Positions 7,878 to 14,606 of a DNA stretch of 42,122 nt are shown piece after piece; positions within the stretch are counted from its first letter, which is position 1, and the number at the start of each line of letters is the position of its first letter. The stretch is taken from positions 1 through 42,122 of IMG/VR virus record IMGVR_UViG_3300011115_000750; one strand, written 5' to 3'. Source of the stretch: a virus. The notes beneath the pieces were generated by a model, which had not been told where the DNA came from, did no database searches, and saw only the letters and a list, made by a program, of their open reading frames with translations. A program made the translations under genes and the position numbers.

Positions 7878-8213
7878 ACCGGATTCAAATCACGATTTCA
7901 AGCCGTTTATGCATTTGTGCTAATCGGAATCAAACCGCTTTTGGATTTCACAACCTCGCCGGTTTCCGGGGCATAGCACTATGAGAAAACCACGCCGCTT
8001 GTCGTTTAAACGCAACAAAATATTTATTGCCAATTAATCAACGACTTATTGAACTATATTGCAAAATGATATCGTCGATGCTTGCATCGCGTTTAAACGC
8101 GTGATATCGTCGGCACCATGCGTTGGGAAACGCGGAAGGCGCAGCAGTCGGACTGGTTGACCACTCCTCCAGAACACCCCGGCTCGTAGCTGCGACGATG
8201 TAAGCGCCTAAGT

Positions 8214-8228
8214 CCGGACGATCTCCGG
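8214..8228 (+). repeat. CCGGA-N5-TCCGG hairpin, copy 1 of 2
   Basis: Five-base arms CCGGA and TCCGG enclose the loop CGATC. An identical stem with loop CGCAC is at 8332-8346, and both are followed by GC. The two copies lie 118 bases apart in the non-coding region. They could be protein-binding inverted repeats or elements of a structured leader RNA. Confidence 0.5.
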
Positions 8229-8331
8229 CGACAAGAATACACAGGTAGCCAGCCCACCTGATAGGCAAAACGGTGCTGGTCGAGCAGAGAGTCCGTCGAG
8301 ACAAGACTGCCAAGTGTCACTCTCCCTGAAT

Positions 8332-8346
8332 CCGGACGCACTCCGG
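8332..8346 (+). repeat. CCGGA-N5-TCCGG hairpin, copy 2 of 2
   Basis: This is the second copy of the five-base-pair stem seen at 8214-8228, here with loop CGCAC. The surrounding 16 bases differ from copy 1 mainly in the loop. Confidence 0.5.
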
Positions 8347-8482
8347 CAAATCATAGAGTGCCACGCAGTGAGCTAAGGGCAACCGTAAATCACCATAGTA
8401 GTGCCGAGAGGCATCGAACGGGGGCGGGCCTGATCCTCACCGCAGAGAGGCCAGATCGCTGGGCAATTAAGCCCCAGCGTGT

Positions 8483-8517
8483 CTCTCAAAACACATTCAC
8501 TGAGTGCGTTTTGAGAG
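8483..8517 (+). promoter_or_regulatory. Leader hairpin A upstream of the 8549 gene
   Basis: A 15-position stem starts CTCTCAAAAC and ends GTTTTGAGAG, with loop CACTG and one A-C mismatch. It lies 31 nt before the ATG at 8549. The shared segment GTCAATCACGGCTC and an AGGAG ribosome site lie between. The hairpin at 8813-8847 has the same ends and nearly the same loop, but its middle pairs differ on both strands (AAAC/GTTT replaced by GGTG/TACC). Compensatory change of this kind indicates that the RNA fold is maintained. Confidence 0.72.
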
Positions 8518-8548
8518 TCAATCACGGCTCGCCAACAGGAGAAAGAAA

Positions 8549-8785
8549 ATGAACGACATTCGATTCGACACCGACGCGGCGCTGGACAGCTTCCCCCTCA
8601 CAGTTGTGGAGGGGTGGTATCAAGATGGTGAGGACGGTAGCGAGGAATACGTTTCCGGATACACCCAGCAGAACGTGGCTGGGTGGCTGGGGGTGTGCTG
8701 CCCGACGGGTTACACCGTCGTGCGGGGAAAAGACGAGGTCTTAGCAGCGCTCGTAGCGGCGGGCGTTGCGTTTGAGTATTGCTAG
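8549..8785 (+). CDS. Early small protein, 78 aa, function unknown
   Basis: The start at 8549 is chosen because an AGGAG lies 8 nt upstream. An earlier in-frame ATG at 8504 falls inside leader hairpin A and lacks a ribosome site. The product is acidic (about 78 residues) with the charged segment DGEDGSEEY and a compact hydrophobic C-terminal part ending in Cys. It is the first gene of the rightward early block. I do not recognise the family. Small acidic first-expressed phage proteins are often host-takeover or DNA-mimic factors, but that is only a possibility here. Confidence 0.65.
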   Translation: MNDIRFDTDAALDSFPLTVVEGWYQDGEDGSEEYVSGYTQQNVAGWLGVCCPTGYTVVRGKDEVLAALVAAGVAFEYC

Positions 8786-8812
8786 AGCGGGAGGTCACCG
8801 GCAACGGTGTGC

Positions 8813-8847
8813 CTCTCAGGTGTCATTCACAGAGTGATACCTGAGAG
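8813..8847 (+). promoter_or_regulatory. Leader hairpin B upstream of the 8878 gene
   Basis: A 15-base-pair stem (two G-U type pairs) starts CTCTCAGGTG and ends TACCTGAGAG, with loop CACAG. It ends 30 nt before the ATG at 8878. The 3' sequence GTCAATCACGGCTC and the following AGGAGAAA repeat the leader of the 8549 gene. It is a duplicated, covarying counterpart of leader hairpin A. Confidence 0.72.
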
Positions 8848-8877
8848 TCAATCACGGCTCACAATAGGAGAAATAAA

Positions 8878-9072
8878 ATGAGGGTCAAATTAGTTTATAG
8901 CTGTCGCTACACCCAATACAACCCAGAGCTTCGCGCTAATTTCGAGAATTCCGCATGGATTTCGGGTTCTCGTGGACAACATCTCACTATAGAAGGATGC
9001 CAGCGCATCCTTCGCAGGACGCACCCCGGTGCGGTGGTGATAAGACGAGAAGCATGGGCTGACAACAGGTAG
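8878..9072 (+). CDS. Early small basic protein, 64 aa, function unknown
   Basis: This 64-residue basic protein has two cysteines and no membrane segment. ATG at 8878 follows AGGAG by 8 nt. It shares a duplicated leader with the 8549 gene, but the two proteins are not similar in sequence. No family is recognised. Co-expression with the adjacent early genes is suggested by the leader and the short gaps. Confidence 0.62.
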   Translation: MRVKLVYSCRYTQYNPELRANFENSAWISGSRGQHLTIEGCQRILRRTHPGAVVIRREAWADNR

Positions 9073-9082
9073 TGTTCAGCGG

Positions 9083-9102
9083 GGAGGGGGCAACCCCTCT
9101 CC
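9083..9102 (+). promoter_or_regulatory. Leader hairpin C upstream of the 9136 gene
   Basis: An eight-base-pair stem GGAGGGGG / CCCTCTCC (one G-U type pair) has loop CAAC. It ends 33 nt before the ATG at 9136. No T-run follows, so it is not an ordinary intrinsic terminator. Its position relative to the start codon matches hairpins A and B although its sequence does not. Confidence 0.6.
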
Positions 9103-9135
9103 GGTGCATATTGCATCTCACATAGGAGGCTCACC

Positions 9136-9483
9136 ATGAACAAATTCCAGCTTTACATCCGCAACACAGAGCAATTCTCATCCGGCTGGTCATCGCTGGA
9201 TGAATGGCAGGACATCGGCACCGCGAAGGTGCTGGCACGGCGTAATCGCTCCGAGGACACCTACGGGGACACCACCTATTGGACTGAGCGCGTTGTCGTC
9301 CCACGTGAAACCCTCGTGCGCTACGGGGCAAGGGCGGTGGAACGAGCTATCAGCAGCACCCTCACATACTCGCACTGTCGGCACGAGCATGACTGCTGCG
9401 GCTGTGTGTTTTATTCGGGGAATGCCACCTACAAGGGTGGCAGGGAATTTCTGGTGCGTGGTAGCGCCAGCCACAACATTTAA
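9136..9483 (+). CDS. Cys/His-rich early protein, 115 aa
   Basis: This 115-aa protein is preceded by GGAGGCTC 4 nt before the ATG. The C-terminal half carries a dense Cys/His cluster (SHCRHEHDCCGC, about residues 79-90) that could bind zinc or another metal. It lies directly before a SprT-like metalloprotease gene, only 11 nt away, so the two are likely translated from one message. No family is recognised. Confidence 0.65.
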   Translation: MNKFQLYIRNTEQFSSGWSSLDEWQDIGTAKVLARRNRSEDTYGDTTYWTERVVVPRETLVRYGARAVERAISSTLTYSHCRHEHDCCGCVFYSGNATYKGGREFLVRGSASHNI

Positions 9484-9494
9484 ATGGAGGCACT

Positions 9495-10055
9495 ATGAAC
9501 ACAAGAGAAGATTGGTTAGGCGGGCTTGTCGATGAACTTCGCCCTGTATTCACAGGGGCTGGCTATCCGCTGCCAGCCCGCATCAGGGTGACCTGCGGTT
9601 TTCCCAGTAAGAATGGGCGCAGCGACAAGGCGCGCAGGATCGGTGAGCATTGGTCACCCAAGGCCAGCGATGACCAGACACACGAGATTTCAGTGTCTCC
9701 GGTCATAGATGATCCGTTTGAGGCGGCAGCAATTCTGGCACACGAGTTGTGCCATGCCGCGACGGATGGCGATGGGCATCAGGGCCGCTTCCCAAGGGCG
9801 GCGCGGGCGCTGTCGCTAGAGGGCAAGCCATCCGCTACTGTGGGTGGCAAGGAATTCCGCGAGACATTCGGGGGATTGATCGACGGGCTGGGGGCGTATC
9901 CCCATGCCCGTTTAAACGTCAACAGCAAGAAAACGCAGGGGACGCGCATGATCAAGGCGTCCTGCCCCACCTGCGGATACGTCGTGCGCTTGACGGGTAA
10001 GTGGGCTGCGCTTGGCTTGCCCATCTGCCCCTCGGACGGGGCAACTTTTGTATGA
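9495..10055 (+). CDS. SprT-like zinc metalloprotease
   Basis: This 186-aa protein carries the zincin motif HELCH at residues 83-87 (H83, E84, H87) and a further His at 95 in DGDGHQGRF, as in the SprT/Spartan family. A C-terminal zinc-ribbon-like segment has C157, C160 and C178, but the expected fourth ligand position reads CPSD, with Asp instead of Cys. SprT-type proteins act on DNA-bound or DNA-crosslinked proteins in cellular organisms; the phage role is unknown. A GTTTAAAC at 9910 encodes Arg-Leu-Asn. It sits upstream of the AAA+ ATPase gene, so this block carries two separate HExxH proteins. Confidence 0.72.
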   Translation: MNTREDWLGGLVDELRPVFTGAGYPLPARIRVTCGFPSKNGRSDKARRIGEHWSPKASDDQTHEISVSPVIDDPFEAAAILAHELCHAATDGDGHQGRFPRAARALSLEGKPSATVGGKEFRETFGGLIDGLGAYPHARLNVNSKKTQGTRMIKASCPTCGYVVRLTGKWAALGLPICPSDGATFV

Positions 10056-10064
10056 CAGGCCGAA

Positions 10065-10110
10065 ACACGCGAGAGCGTGTCGCACCGTAACGCGGTGCCT
10101 GACGAGGTCA
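10065..10110 (+). promoter_or_regulatory. Three consecutive short hairpins before the AAA+ gene
   Basis: ACACGC-GAGA-GCGTGT (10065-10080, a GNRA-type tetraloop), GCACCG-TAACG-CGGTGC (10082-10098) and TGAC-GAG-GTCA (10100-10110) follow each other with almost no spacer. The last ends 30 nt before the ATG at 10141, repeating the spacing seen at the other leaders of this block. No T-run is present. Confidence 0.58.
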
Positions 10111-10140
10111 GTAACGCACTAAATTGGAGGCTCGAAAACC

Positions 10141-11661
10141 ATGACAACTGCACAAATCCAGAGGCAACTCTCGCTCATCCCGCAGAGCGTGTTGGTCAAC
10201 GCGGCGCATTCCCTCGGCATCAAAGAGGGTGTAGTCGGCGTGTCGGCAGACAAAGCCGCCCTCATCTCCTCGTTGGTATTGGCGGTGAACAACGGTCTGA
10301 TCACCATCGATCAAATCAAAGGCACTACCGGCGCGGCACTGGCAGCACCGGCAGCACCGGCCCCCGCAGGGGACGCTGCCACTCTCGCTCTGGCACGGCG
10401 CATCCTTGGCGAAAGTCAGGCGCTCAACGTCTCGACGACGGAGGCAAGGCAGCAGCAAGAGCGCGCAATCGATGCCCGCATCGGCGCTGCGGTGTCGCAG
10501 TGCCAAGGCGCGGCGGCTGCGGCGGCGCAGTCTGCTGCTGACTCCATCCAAAAGCTGGAGCGTCAGGTGTCGAGACTGGCACCCCCGGAGGTGGACGTTG
10601 CTGCCATACAGCGCAGCATTGACAGCGCCATTGGCGCTGCATTCGGGGCGTTCCGCAAAGACCACGCTGCGGAAGTCGTCGAGGCAGTGGCGTCCAGTCT
10701 GCCTCCGGTCACTCGCACAGTGCGGGCTGACAGCGTTTTTCCGGCGGACGCCTGCCAGTATGGGCGCACAAAATTCGGGGCGTTGCAGGTGCAGGTGTGG
10801 GACGACGCAGGCGCGCCTGCGGTGGTGGGCGACTACGTGTTCCAACCCAAGCACTTGCACCAAGCACTGCTCGCGCTCGACGGGACGCTGCCGCACAACT
10901 GCTGGCTCGCGGGTGAGCGTGGCACTGGCAAGACTGAGTTTGTCACGCAGCTTGCAGCGCGTCTGCTGCGCCGATTGGTGCGCGTCAACTTTGACGAGGC
11001 GCTGGAGCGGGCGGACTTTATCGGTGGCAACACCATCGAGAACGGCTCTGTCGTTTGGAAGGGTGGCATCATCACGCAAGCAATCCAGCATCCCGGCACC
11101 ATAGTGCTGCTGGATGAGGTGGGCTTCGCCCGCCCCACTGCTGTCGCCGTGCTGCACTCGCTCTGTGAGCGCAACCCGAATCGTTCGCTGACGGTGAGCG
11201 AGACAGGCCAGCGGATACCAGTCGCATCCGGCGTAGCATTTTTCTGCGCCGATAACTCCAACGGTCACGGCAACACCAGCGGAAATCACAACGGTGTGCT
11301 GGAGCAAAACAGCGCGTTCATCGACCGCTTCAGTTACACGCTGCGCTTCGATTACCTCGACGCGCAGAGTGAGTCGGCATTGATTAGCACCCGCACCGGG
11401 CTGTCTGCTGCTGCGGCTGAAATCATCGTCGGCTTTGCGACGGTGGCAAGGCAGAAAGCAGCGGCGGGGCTGCTGAATCAGCCCCCTTCACTGCGTCAGT
11501 TGTTCGCGCTGGCGGACGCGGTGCGTAAGGGGTTGCCACTCGATGTGGCTTTCGAGAACGCAGTTGTGAATAAATTCCACAGCGACTGCGCTCCTGAACT
11601 GTTGGGCTGTTTCGCGGCGACCTTTGACGAGGCGTCGTTTAAACAGGCACTTGTAGGTTAA
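10141..11661 (+). CDS. CobS/MoxR-type AAA+ ATPase
   Basis: The protein has 506 aa. The N-terminal 180 residues are Ala-rich and helical. The AAA+ domain spans about 235-450, with Walker A at 258-265 (GERGTGKT) and Walker B at 321-326 (IVLLDE). Sensor/arginine-finger features lie downstream (FFCADNS, then IDRFSYTLRFDYL). The last part is similar in type to the subunit of cobalt chelatase CobS and to MoxR ATPases, which pair with VWA proteins. Here the next two genes encode a CobT-N-like and a VWA protein, consistent with one complex. A vitamin B12 role is unlikely to be complete because no CobN is present. The final codons carry GTTTAAAC (Phe-Lys-Gln) next to a terminator-like hairpin. Confidence 0.8.
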   Translation: MTTAQIQRQLSLIPQSVLVNAAHSLGIKEGVVGVSADKAALISSLVLAVNNGLITIDQIKGTTGAALAAPAAPAPAGDAATLALARRILGESQALNVSTTEARQQQERAIDARIGAAVSQCQGAAAAAAQSAADSIQKLERQVSRLAPPEVDVAAIQRSIDSAIGAAFGAFRKDHAAEVVEAVASSLPPVTRTVRADSVFPADACQYGRTKFGALQVQVWDDAGAPAVVGDYVFQPKHLHQALLALDGTLPHNCWLAGERGTGKTEFVTQLAARLLRRLVRVNFDEALERADFIGGNTIENGSVVWKGGIITQAIQHPGTIVLLDEVGFARPTAVAVLHSLCERNPNRSLTVSETGQRIPVASGVAFFCADNSNGHGNTSGNHNGVLEQNSAFIDRFSYTLRFDYLDAQSESALISTRTGLSAAAAEIIVGFATVARQKAAAGLLNQPPSLRQLFALADAVRKGLPLDVAFENAVVNKFHSDCAPELLGCFAATFDEASFKQALVG

Positions 11662-11676
11662 GTGCTTGTTTTTATT
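11644..11676 (+). terminator. Hairpin with T-run at the end of the AAA+ gene
   Basis: Nine-position arms (11644-11652 and 11660-11668, GCACTT against AAGTGC at the core) enclose a seven-base loop and are followed by TTTTTATT. The layout is that of an intrinsic terminator, possibly partial, because genes of the same block follow. The hairpin overlaps the last codons of the AAA+ gene and ends 31 nt before the next ATG. It therefore also fits the leader-hairpin spacing of this block. Confidence 0.6.
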
Positions 11677-11699
11677 CAATTAAAATAGGAGGCTCCATC

Positions 11700-12737
11700 A
11701 TGTTAGGCATCAATGTGAAACGCGGTATTGAATCCACCTTTGACAGGGTGTATCGCAGCACAAACAACCGTTTCCAGAAAATCCGCTGCACGTGGAGCGG
11801 CACTACGGCGGGCATTCACTACCGGGGCGGCATCTGCACTGTGATATTCCCTGCCATCGGTGACACGGCGGACATCAGCACTGCCGAATTCAACCGGCTC
11901 GTTGGGTATGCGCTCCACGAGTTGGGTCACGCGTGGTTCACCACCGCGAAACATTGGGATGACGCGGTGCGCGAGGCTGGCGCTGACGGGCCGCTGCTGC
12001 ACAATCTGATCAACGGTTTGGAAGACCCGCGCATCGAGTTGTGCGTGATCCGCAGCGGATACGCTGCAAACGCCCGCCCCTTGTTTGAGTCACTGACGAA
12101 TCACCTGCTGTCGAAGGGCAAGCCGGGTGACTACGTCAACCCTGACGATCTCAAGAACGTCGCCTTCCAACTGGCGATAGAGGGTAGGCGTTTAAACGGG
12201 TATGGCATCTCGGTCAAGTCTGTATGGGGACGCAGCAGGTATGCCGCCGCGATCAACGCCGCGCTGCAATCGGCGCACGTAGCAATCAGCACTGAGCAGA
12301 TTGTGCTGGTCGCGCAGCGTCTGCTGTTGGCGCTGAAGCAGATCGCACCGCAGCCGCCGCAACCACCACAGCCGCCGGAGGAGGGCGAGGGTGAGGGTGA
12401 AGGCGAAGCGGAAGGTGAGGGCGAGGGCGAAGAGAAGGGCAAGGGTGAAGGTGAAGGTGAAGGCGAGGGTGAAGGTGAAGGTGAGGGTGAAGGTGAGGGT
12501 GAAGGTGAAGGCGAGGGTGAAGGTGAGGGTGAGGGTGAAGGTGAGGGTGAAGGTGAAGGTGAAGGTGAGGGTGAAGGCGAGGGTGAAGGCGAGGGTGAGG
12601 GTGAGGGTGGCAACGACCAGCAGCGCAACTTCGATGTGGCAAAAACCATCAGCGAAGACTCCGCCAGCAAGGTAGACACCCGCGCATTCCCCAACGAAGG
12701 GCGCATCCAGCGCACAAAAATAGTATTCAACACATAG
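11700..12737 (+). CDS. CobT N-terminal-like zincin protein with long Gly-Glu repeat
   Basis: This 345-aa protein has a HELGH zincin motif at 73-77 and a downstream LEDPRIE segment near 107-113. The same order is seen in CobT-like and VWA-associated metallopeptidase-like domains. After a short Pro/Gln run at about 218-227 comes a low-complexity tract of about 75 residues of Gly-Glu pairs (about 228-303), then a 40-residue tail. CobT proteins have a comparable acidic linker followed by a VWA domain. Here the gene stops after the linker and the VWA domain is encoded by the next gene 10 nt on, so CobT appears split. SD GGAGGCTC at 11688. A GTTTAAAC at 12190 encodes Arg-Leu-Asn. Confidence 0.72.
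   Translation: MLGINVKRGIESTFDRVYRSTNNRFQKIRCTWSGTTAGIHYRGGICTVIFPAIGDTADISTAEFNRLVGYALHELGHAWFTTAKHWDDAVREAGADGPLLHNLINGLEDPRIELCVIRSGYAANARPLFESLTNHLLSKGKPGDYVNPDDLKNVAFQLAIEGRRLNGYGISVKSVWGRSRYAAAINAALQSAHVAISTEQIVLVAQRLLLALKQIAPQPPQPPQPPEEGEGEGEGEAEGEGEGEEKGKGEGEGEGEGEGEGEGEGEGEGEGEGEGEGEGEGEGEGEGEGEGEGEGEGEGEGEGGNDQQRNFDVAKTISEDSASKVDTRAFPNEGRIQRTKIVFNT
12382..12608 (+). repeat. Hexanucleotide GGYGAR tandem repeat coding Gly-Glu
   Basis: About 227 bases are built almost wholly of six-base units GGTGAG, GGTGAA, GGCGAG or GGCGAA, with a few interruptions (GAAGCG, AAGGGC). Changes in copy number keep the frame, so slippage would alter linker length without inactivating the gene. The repeat creates long but meaningless open frames on the other strand. 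Confidence 0.9.
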
Positions 12738-12747
12738 GAGAATCGAA

Positions 12748-13557
12748 ATGGATATCACCCTGAGTGGCAAAGCAGATCGAGAAAGTGAATACGCTCAAGT
12801 CGCAAACACCCCCATCGCGGGGGTGGGCGCGACGAAGGTCGCGCTGCGTCGTCTACTTGCAACGACGAATCAAACCGGCTGGTCGCGCCGCGAGGAATCG
12901 GGGCGGCTGGATCGGCGGGCGCTGACGCGGTTCGCTGTCGGTGATGCGAACATCTTCGCACGGCGCGATCATAAAGTATCGACCACCTCGGTGGTGCAGA
13001 TACTGATAGACGCATCAGGTAGCACTGATGACCCTGTTGAAAAGGGTGTGAGAAAGTCACGCATTGAAGTATTCGGTGAGGTCGCCACGCACCTATCGAA
13101 AATACTCGACGAGTGCGGCGTGACGCTGGGCATCACTGCATTCTGGGGTCAGGCGCTGACGCTCGGTCACAATGGCGCGCAGAACGAGGACGTTACCTTC
13201 GTCGATGTCAAAGGGTATCGCCAGTCGCTGCGCTCTAGCAAGGCTGCGATAGCCGCGATCAAGCGGATTGCCTCTGGTGCCACGCCAGACTACACCGCTC
13301 TCAAGATTGTTCTGCTGGAATTGGCAGCGCAAAAAGAGCAGCGCAAGGTCTTGTTCTTCCTGACTGATGTAGACAACTACAACGCGAGGGGAGCGCAGCA
13401 TCTCGATGAGTTGGCGCGAAAGCTGGGAGTAACTATCATCGGCATAGGCGTGGGCAATGCCGACATCACCAAATGTTTCGCCCATTCAGCAAATGTAAAA
13501 TCAGTCGCAGAAGTTTTCACGCAGTCGTTCAACAAGCTGTTATTCGCAGTTAAATAA
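12748..13557 (+). CDS. VWA-domain protein (CobT C-terminal-like)
   Basis: This 269-aa protein has a von Willebrand A domain from about residue 80 to the end. The metal-dependent adhesion site is D88-A-S90-G-S92, preceded by a hydrophobic strand (VVQILI). Later strands read VLFFLTDVD and TIIGIGVG, as in the CobT and MoxR-partner VWA families. The first 75 residues are basic and polar. The gene begins 10 nt after the Gly-Glu protein and shares TAGGAG as stop and ribosome site, so stoichiometric co-translation is likely. Its expected partner is the CobS-like ATPase two genes upstream. Target and purpose are unknown. Confidence 0.78.
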   Translation: MDITLSGKADRESEYAQVANTPIAGVGATKVALRRLLATTNQTGWSRREESGRLDRRALTRFAVGDANIFARRDHKVSTTSVVQILIDASGSTDDPVEKGVRKSRIEVFGEVATHLSKILDECGVTLGITAFWGQALTLGHNGAQNEDVTFVDVKGYRQSLRSSKAAIAAIKRIASGATPDYTALKIVLLELAAQKEQRKVLFFLTDVDNYNARGAQHLDELARKLGVTIIGIGVGNADITKCFAHSANVKSVAEVFTQSFNKLLFAVK

Positions 13558-13562
13558 ACACT

Positions 13563-13578
13563 CCCCCCTTATGGGGGG
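13563..13578 (+). promoter_or_regulatory. C6/G6 hairpin before the 13594 gene
   Basis: CCCCCC-TTAT-GGGGGG forms a perfect six-pair stem in the 36-nt gap between the VWA gene and the next gene. It ends 15 nt before the ATG and directly abuts the SD GGAGGCTC. The spacing differs from the 30-33 nt seen at five other genes of this block. It could damp translation or end transcription weakly. Confidence 0.5.
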
Positions 13579-13593
13579 TAACGGAGGCTCCAA

Positions 13594-14001
13594 ATGGAAA
13601 TCAAGATATGCACTAAGAATTTACCGAAACTCGACGCGGCTCTCGCAGCAGTAAACGGCAAAGCGAAAGACCACACCTACAGCGGGTATGATCTGCTCGC
13701 GGTGTCAGCAGCAGCAGAGGCGTATGCACTAAGCATACTGAAGAACCAGCGGTGGGTAGTGCTGGCGCAGTGGGAAAGCGAAAGCGGCTCTGCCGTTTCA
13801 AACTCCTACAAATACAGCCGCATCAGCACAATTGTCCGCATCAAGCGCGGCAAGAGCGGCTGGTATCTCGTCGATGCAAAGGCATCAACACTGTATTCCA
13901 AGGGCGGCACATCGCACTTGATTTTAACGGTGGTGCAAGCGGCTCATGCCGCTAGTCTCGCGGCACAACGATACGTGGTGAAAGGCTCAAATGGAACATA
14001 A
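13594..14001 (+). CDS. Unknown protein after the AAA+/VWA cassette, 135 aa
   Basis: This is a basic, Ala/Ser-rich protein of 135 residues with alternating strands in the middle and a helical, Ala-rich C-terminus. No membrane segment, metal site or known motif was recognised. SD GGAGGCTC lies 3 nt before the ATG. It is in the same orientation and leader style as the CobS/CobT-like genes and may be part of the cassette. No function is proposed. Confidence 0.65.
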   Translation: MEIKICTKNLPKLDAALAAVNGKAKDHTYSGYDLLAVSAAAEAYALSILKNQRWVVLAQWESESGSAVSNSYKYSRISTIVRIKRGKSGWYLVDAKASTLYSKGGTSHLILTVVQAAHAASLAAQRYVVKGSNGT

Positions 14002-14113
14002 AATCTTATGGATTGGCAATGATGGACTGTGGGTTTTTGATGGGCGGAGATGGAGCAAGGTTGCTCCCTCTGCTACGTTTAAACGGCTAGTGACTCGGAG
14101 GGTATGGAAATGA
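13991..14113 (+). CDS. Small tryptophan-rich protein, 40 aa
   Basis: The frame of 41 codons opens with ATG at 13991, overlaps the previous stop by 11 nt, and closes inside the start region of the next gene. The product is basic and Trp-rich (beginning MEHKILWIGNDGLW). The GTTTAAAC at 14077 encodes Phe-Lys. Support comes from tight packing in an otherwise gapless run; the ribosome site is weak. Confidence 0.5.
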   Translation: MEHKILWIGNDGLWVFDGRRWSKVAPSATFKRLVTRRVWK

Positions 14114-14292
14114 AATACACAGTGCAAATCGAGGTGAGCAGGAAGGTCATGCTCGATTATTGGGGGCATCCGTGTCAGGAAGCTGTCGCTGATTGCCCCT
14201 CGTGCAAGGCATGGAGGCGGTGGAAAAAGACGAAGAAACTCACGGTGACAACGTCTGAAGAAAACACACTTAAAATTTTACTTTTGGCATAG
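14110..14292 (+). CDS. Small basic protein with CxxC, about 60 aa
   Basis: The start at 14110 is preferred over 14104 because GGAGG lies 8 nt before it and only 2 nt before the other ATG. The protein is basic, with a CPSC motif preceded by a further Cys (about residues 22-33) that might bind zinc. No family is recognised. Confidence 0.55.
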   Translation: MKYTVQIEVSRKVMLDYWGHPCQEAVADCPSCKAWRRWKKTKKLTVTTSEENTLKILLLA

Positions 14293-14301
14293 GGGTTTAC
14301 A

Positions 14302-14391
14302 ATGAAAACAGGTGACATCATGGTCTTTTTTGTTTCTACAATTCTTGTGATTTTATTCATCATTCCGGAGGAAGTATGGGCAATAATTTAA
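14302..14391 (+). CDS. Single-span membrane peptide, 29 aa
   Basis: The 30-codon frame opens with ATG at 14302 and ends TAA at 14389-14391. After a polar start (MKTGDI) comes a hydrophobic stretch of about 17 residues suited to one membrane span. It overlaps the start of the next gene by 16 nt and contains that gene's GGAGG ribosome site. It could be a tiny holin-like or regulatory peptide. The short length keeps confidence low. Confidence 0.4.
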   Translation: MKTGDIMVFFVSTILVILFIIPEEVWAII

Positions 14392-14606
14392 ATGATCTGT
14401 GCGTGAAAATTCAAGAGATCACAAAAGAAAGGTTGGAGGAAAGCCCGCTAGACGTGTTCGGGCTTTTCCTCACTCTGGCTGGATTCATCGCAGCGGACGC
14501 TTGCCATCAACAGGAAGACGCCGCTCACGCGGAGAGCGCAGCCGCTAATATATTTGCGGAGGCGCTCCATTTCAGATTCAATTCAAAAGCCAAAACCATG
14601 CATTAG
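14376..14606 (+). CDS. Small helical protein, 76 aa, last gene of the early block
   Basis: GGAGG lies 4 nt before the ATG. The 76-residue protein is helical and acidic in the middle, with an Ala-rich region and a moderately hydrophobic stretch around 28-42. It converges on the primase-helicase gene with a 4-nt overlap of the coding ends (14603-14606), so no room is left for a separate terminator. Function unknown. Confidence 0.6.
   Translation: MGNNLNDLCVKIQEITKERLEESPLDVFGLFLTLAGFIAADACHQQEDAAHAESAAANIFAEALHFRFNSKAKTMH

Larger units (their letters stand above)
7654..8548. other. Long non-coding region between divergent late and early genes
   Basis: About 895 bases have no gene I can support. 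The stretch separates leftward terS from the rightward early genes, so promoters for both are expected here; no convincing sigma70 pair was found by eye. It contains GTTTAAAC at 7697, 7816, 8004 and 8091, and CATAG-core repeats near 7731, 7747, 7833-7877 and 7971. The decamer GATATCGTCG is repeated on either side of the 8091 palindrome. Two copies of a CCGGA-N5-TCCGG hairpin lie at 8214-8228 and 8332-8346, and the first leader hairpin is at 8483-8517. Part of it may be a structured RNA or the replication origin. Confidence 0.65.

Noticed and set aside
8038-8341. Minus-strand frames of 91 and 82 codons in the divergent intergenic region
   Set aside because: They need non-ATG starts, have no good ribosome site, and cross duplicated hairpins and a GTTTAAAC copy. 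They do not look like protein.
7654-8548. Sigma70 promoters for the early and late genes
   Set aside because: Several -35-like or -10-like hexamers exist (for example TTGACC near 7875 and TATATT near 8055), but none has a partner at proper spacing.
10108-11307. 399-codon minus-strand frame opposite the AAA+ gene
   Set aside because: It is the antisense shadow of a clearly recognisable AAA+ ATPase, with Arg/His-rich composition typical of such shadows.
12131-12770. Long Ser-Pro and Thr-Leu/Phe repeat frames on the minus strand
   Set aside because: They are produced by the complement of the Gly-Glu hexamer repeat. The plus-strand gene with HELGH is the real one.
8549-14606. Cobalamin biosynthesis role for the CobS/CobT-like genes
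   Set aside because: No CobN or other pathway gene is present, and MoxR-VWA pairs have other known roles, so a B12 function is not claimed.
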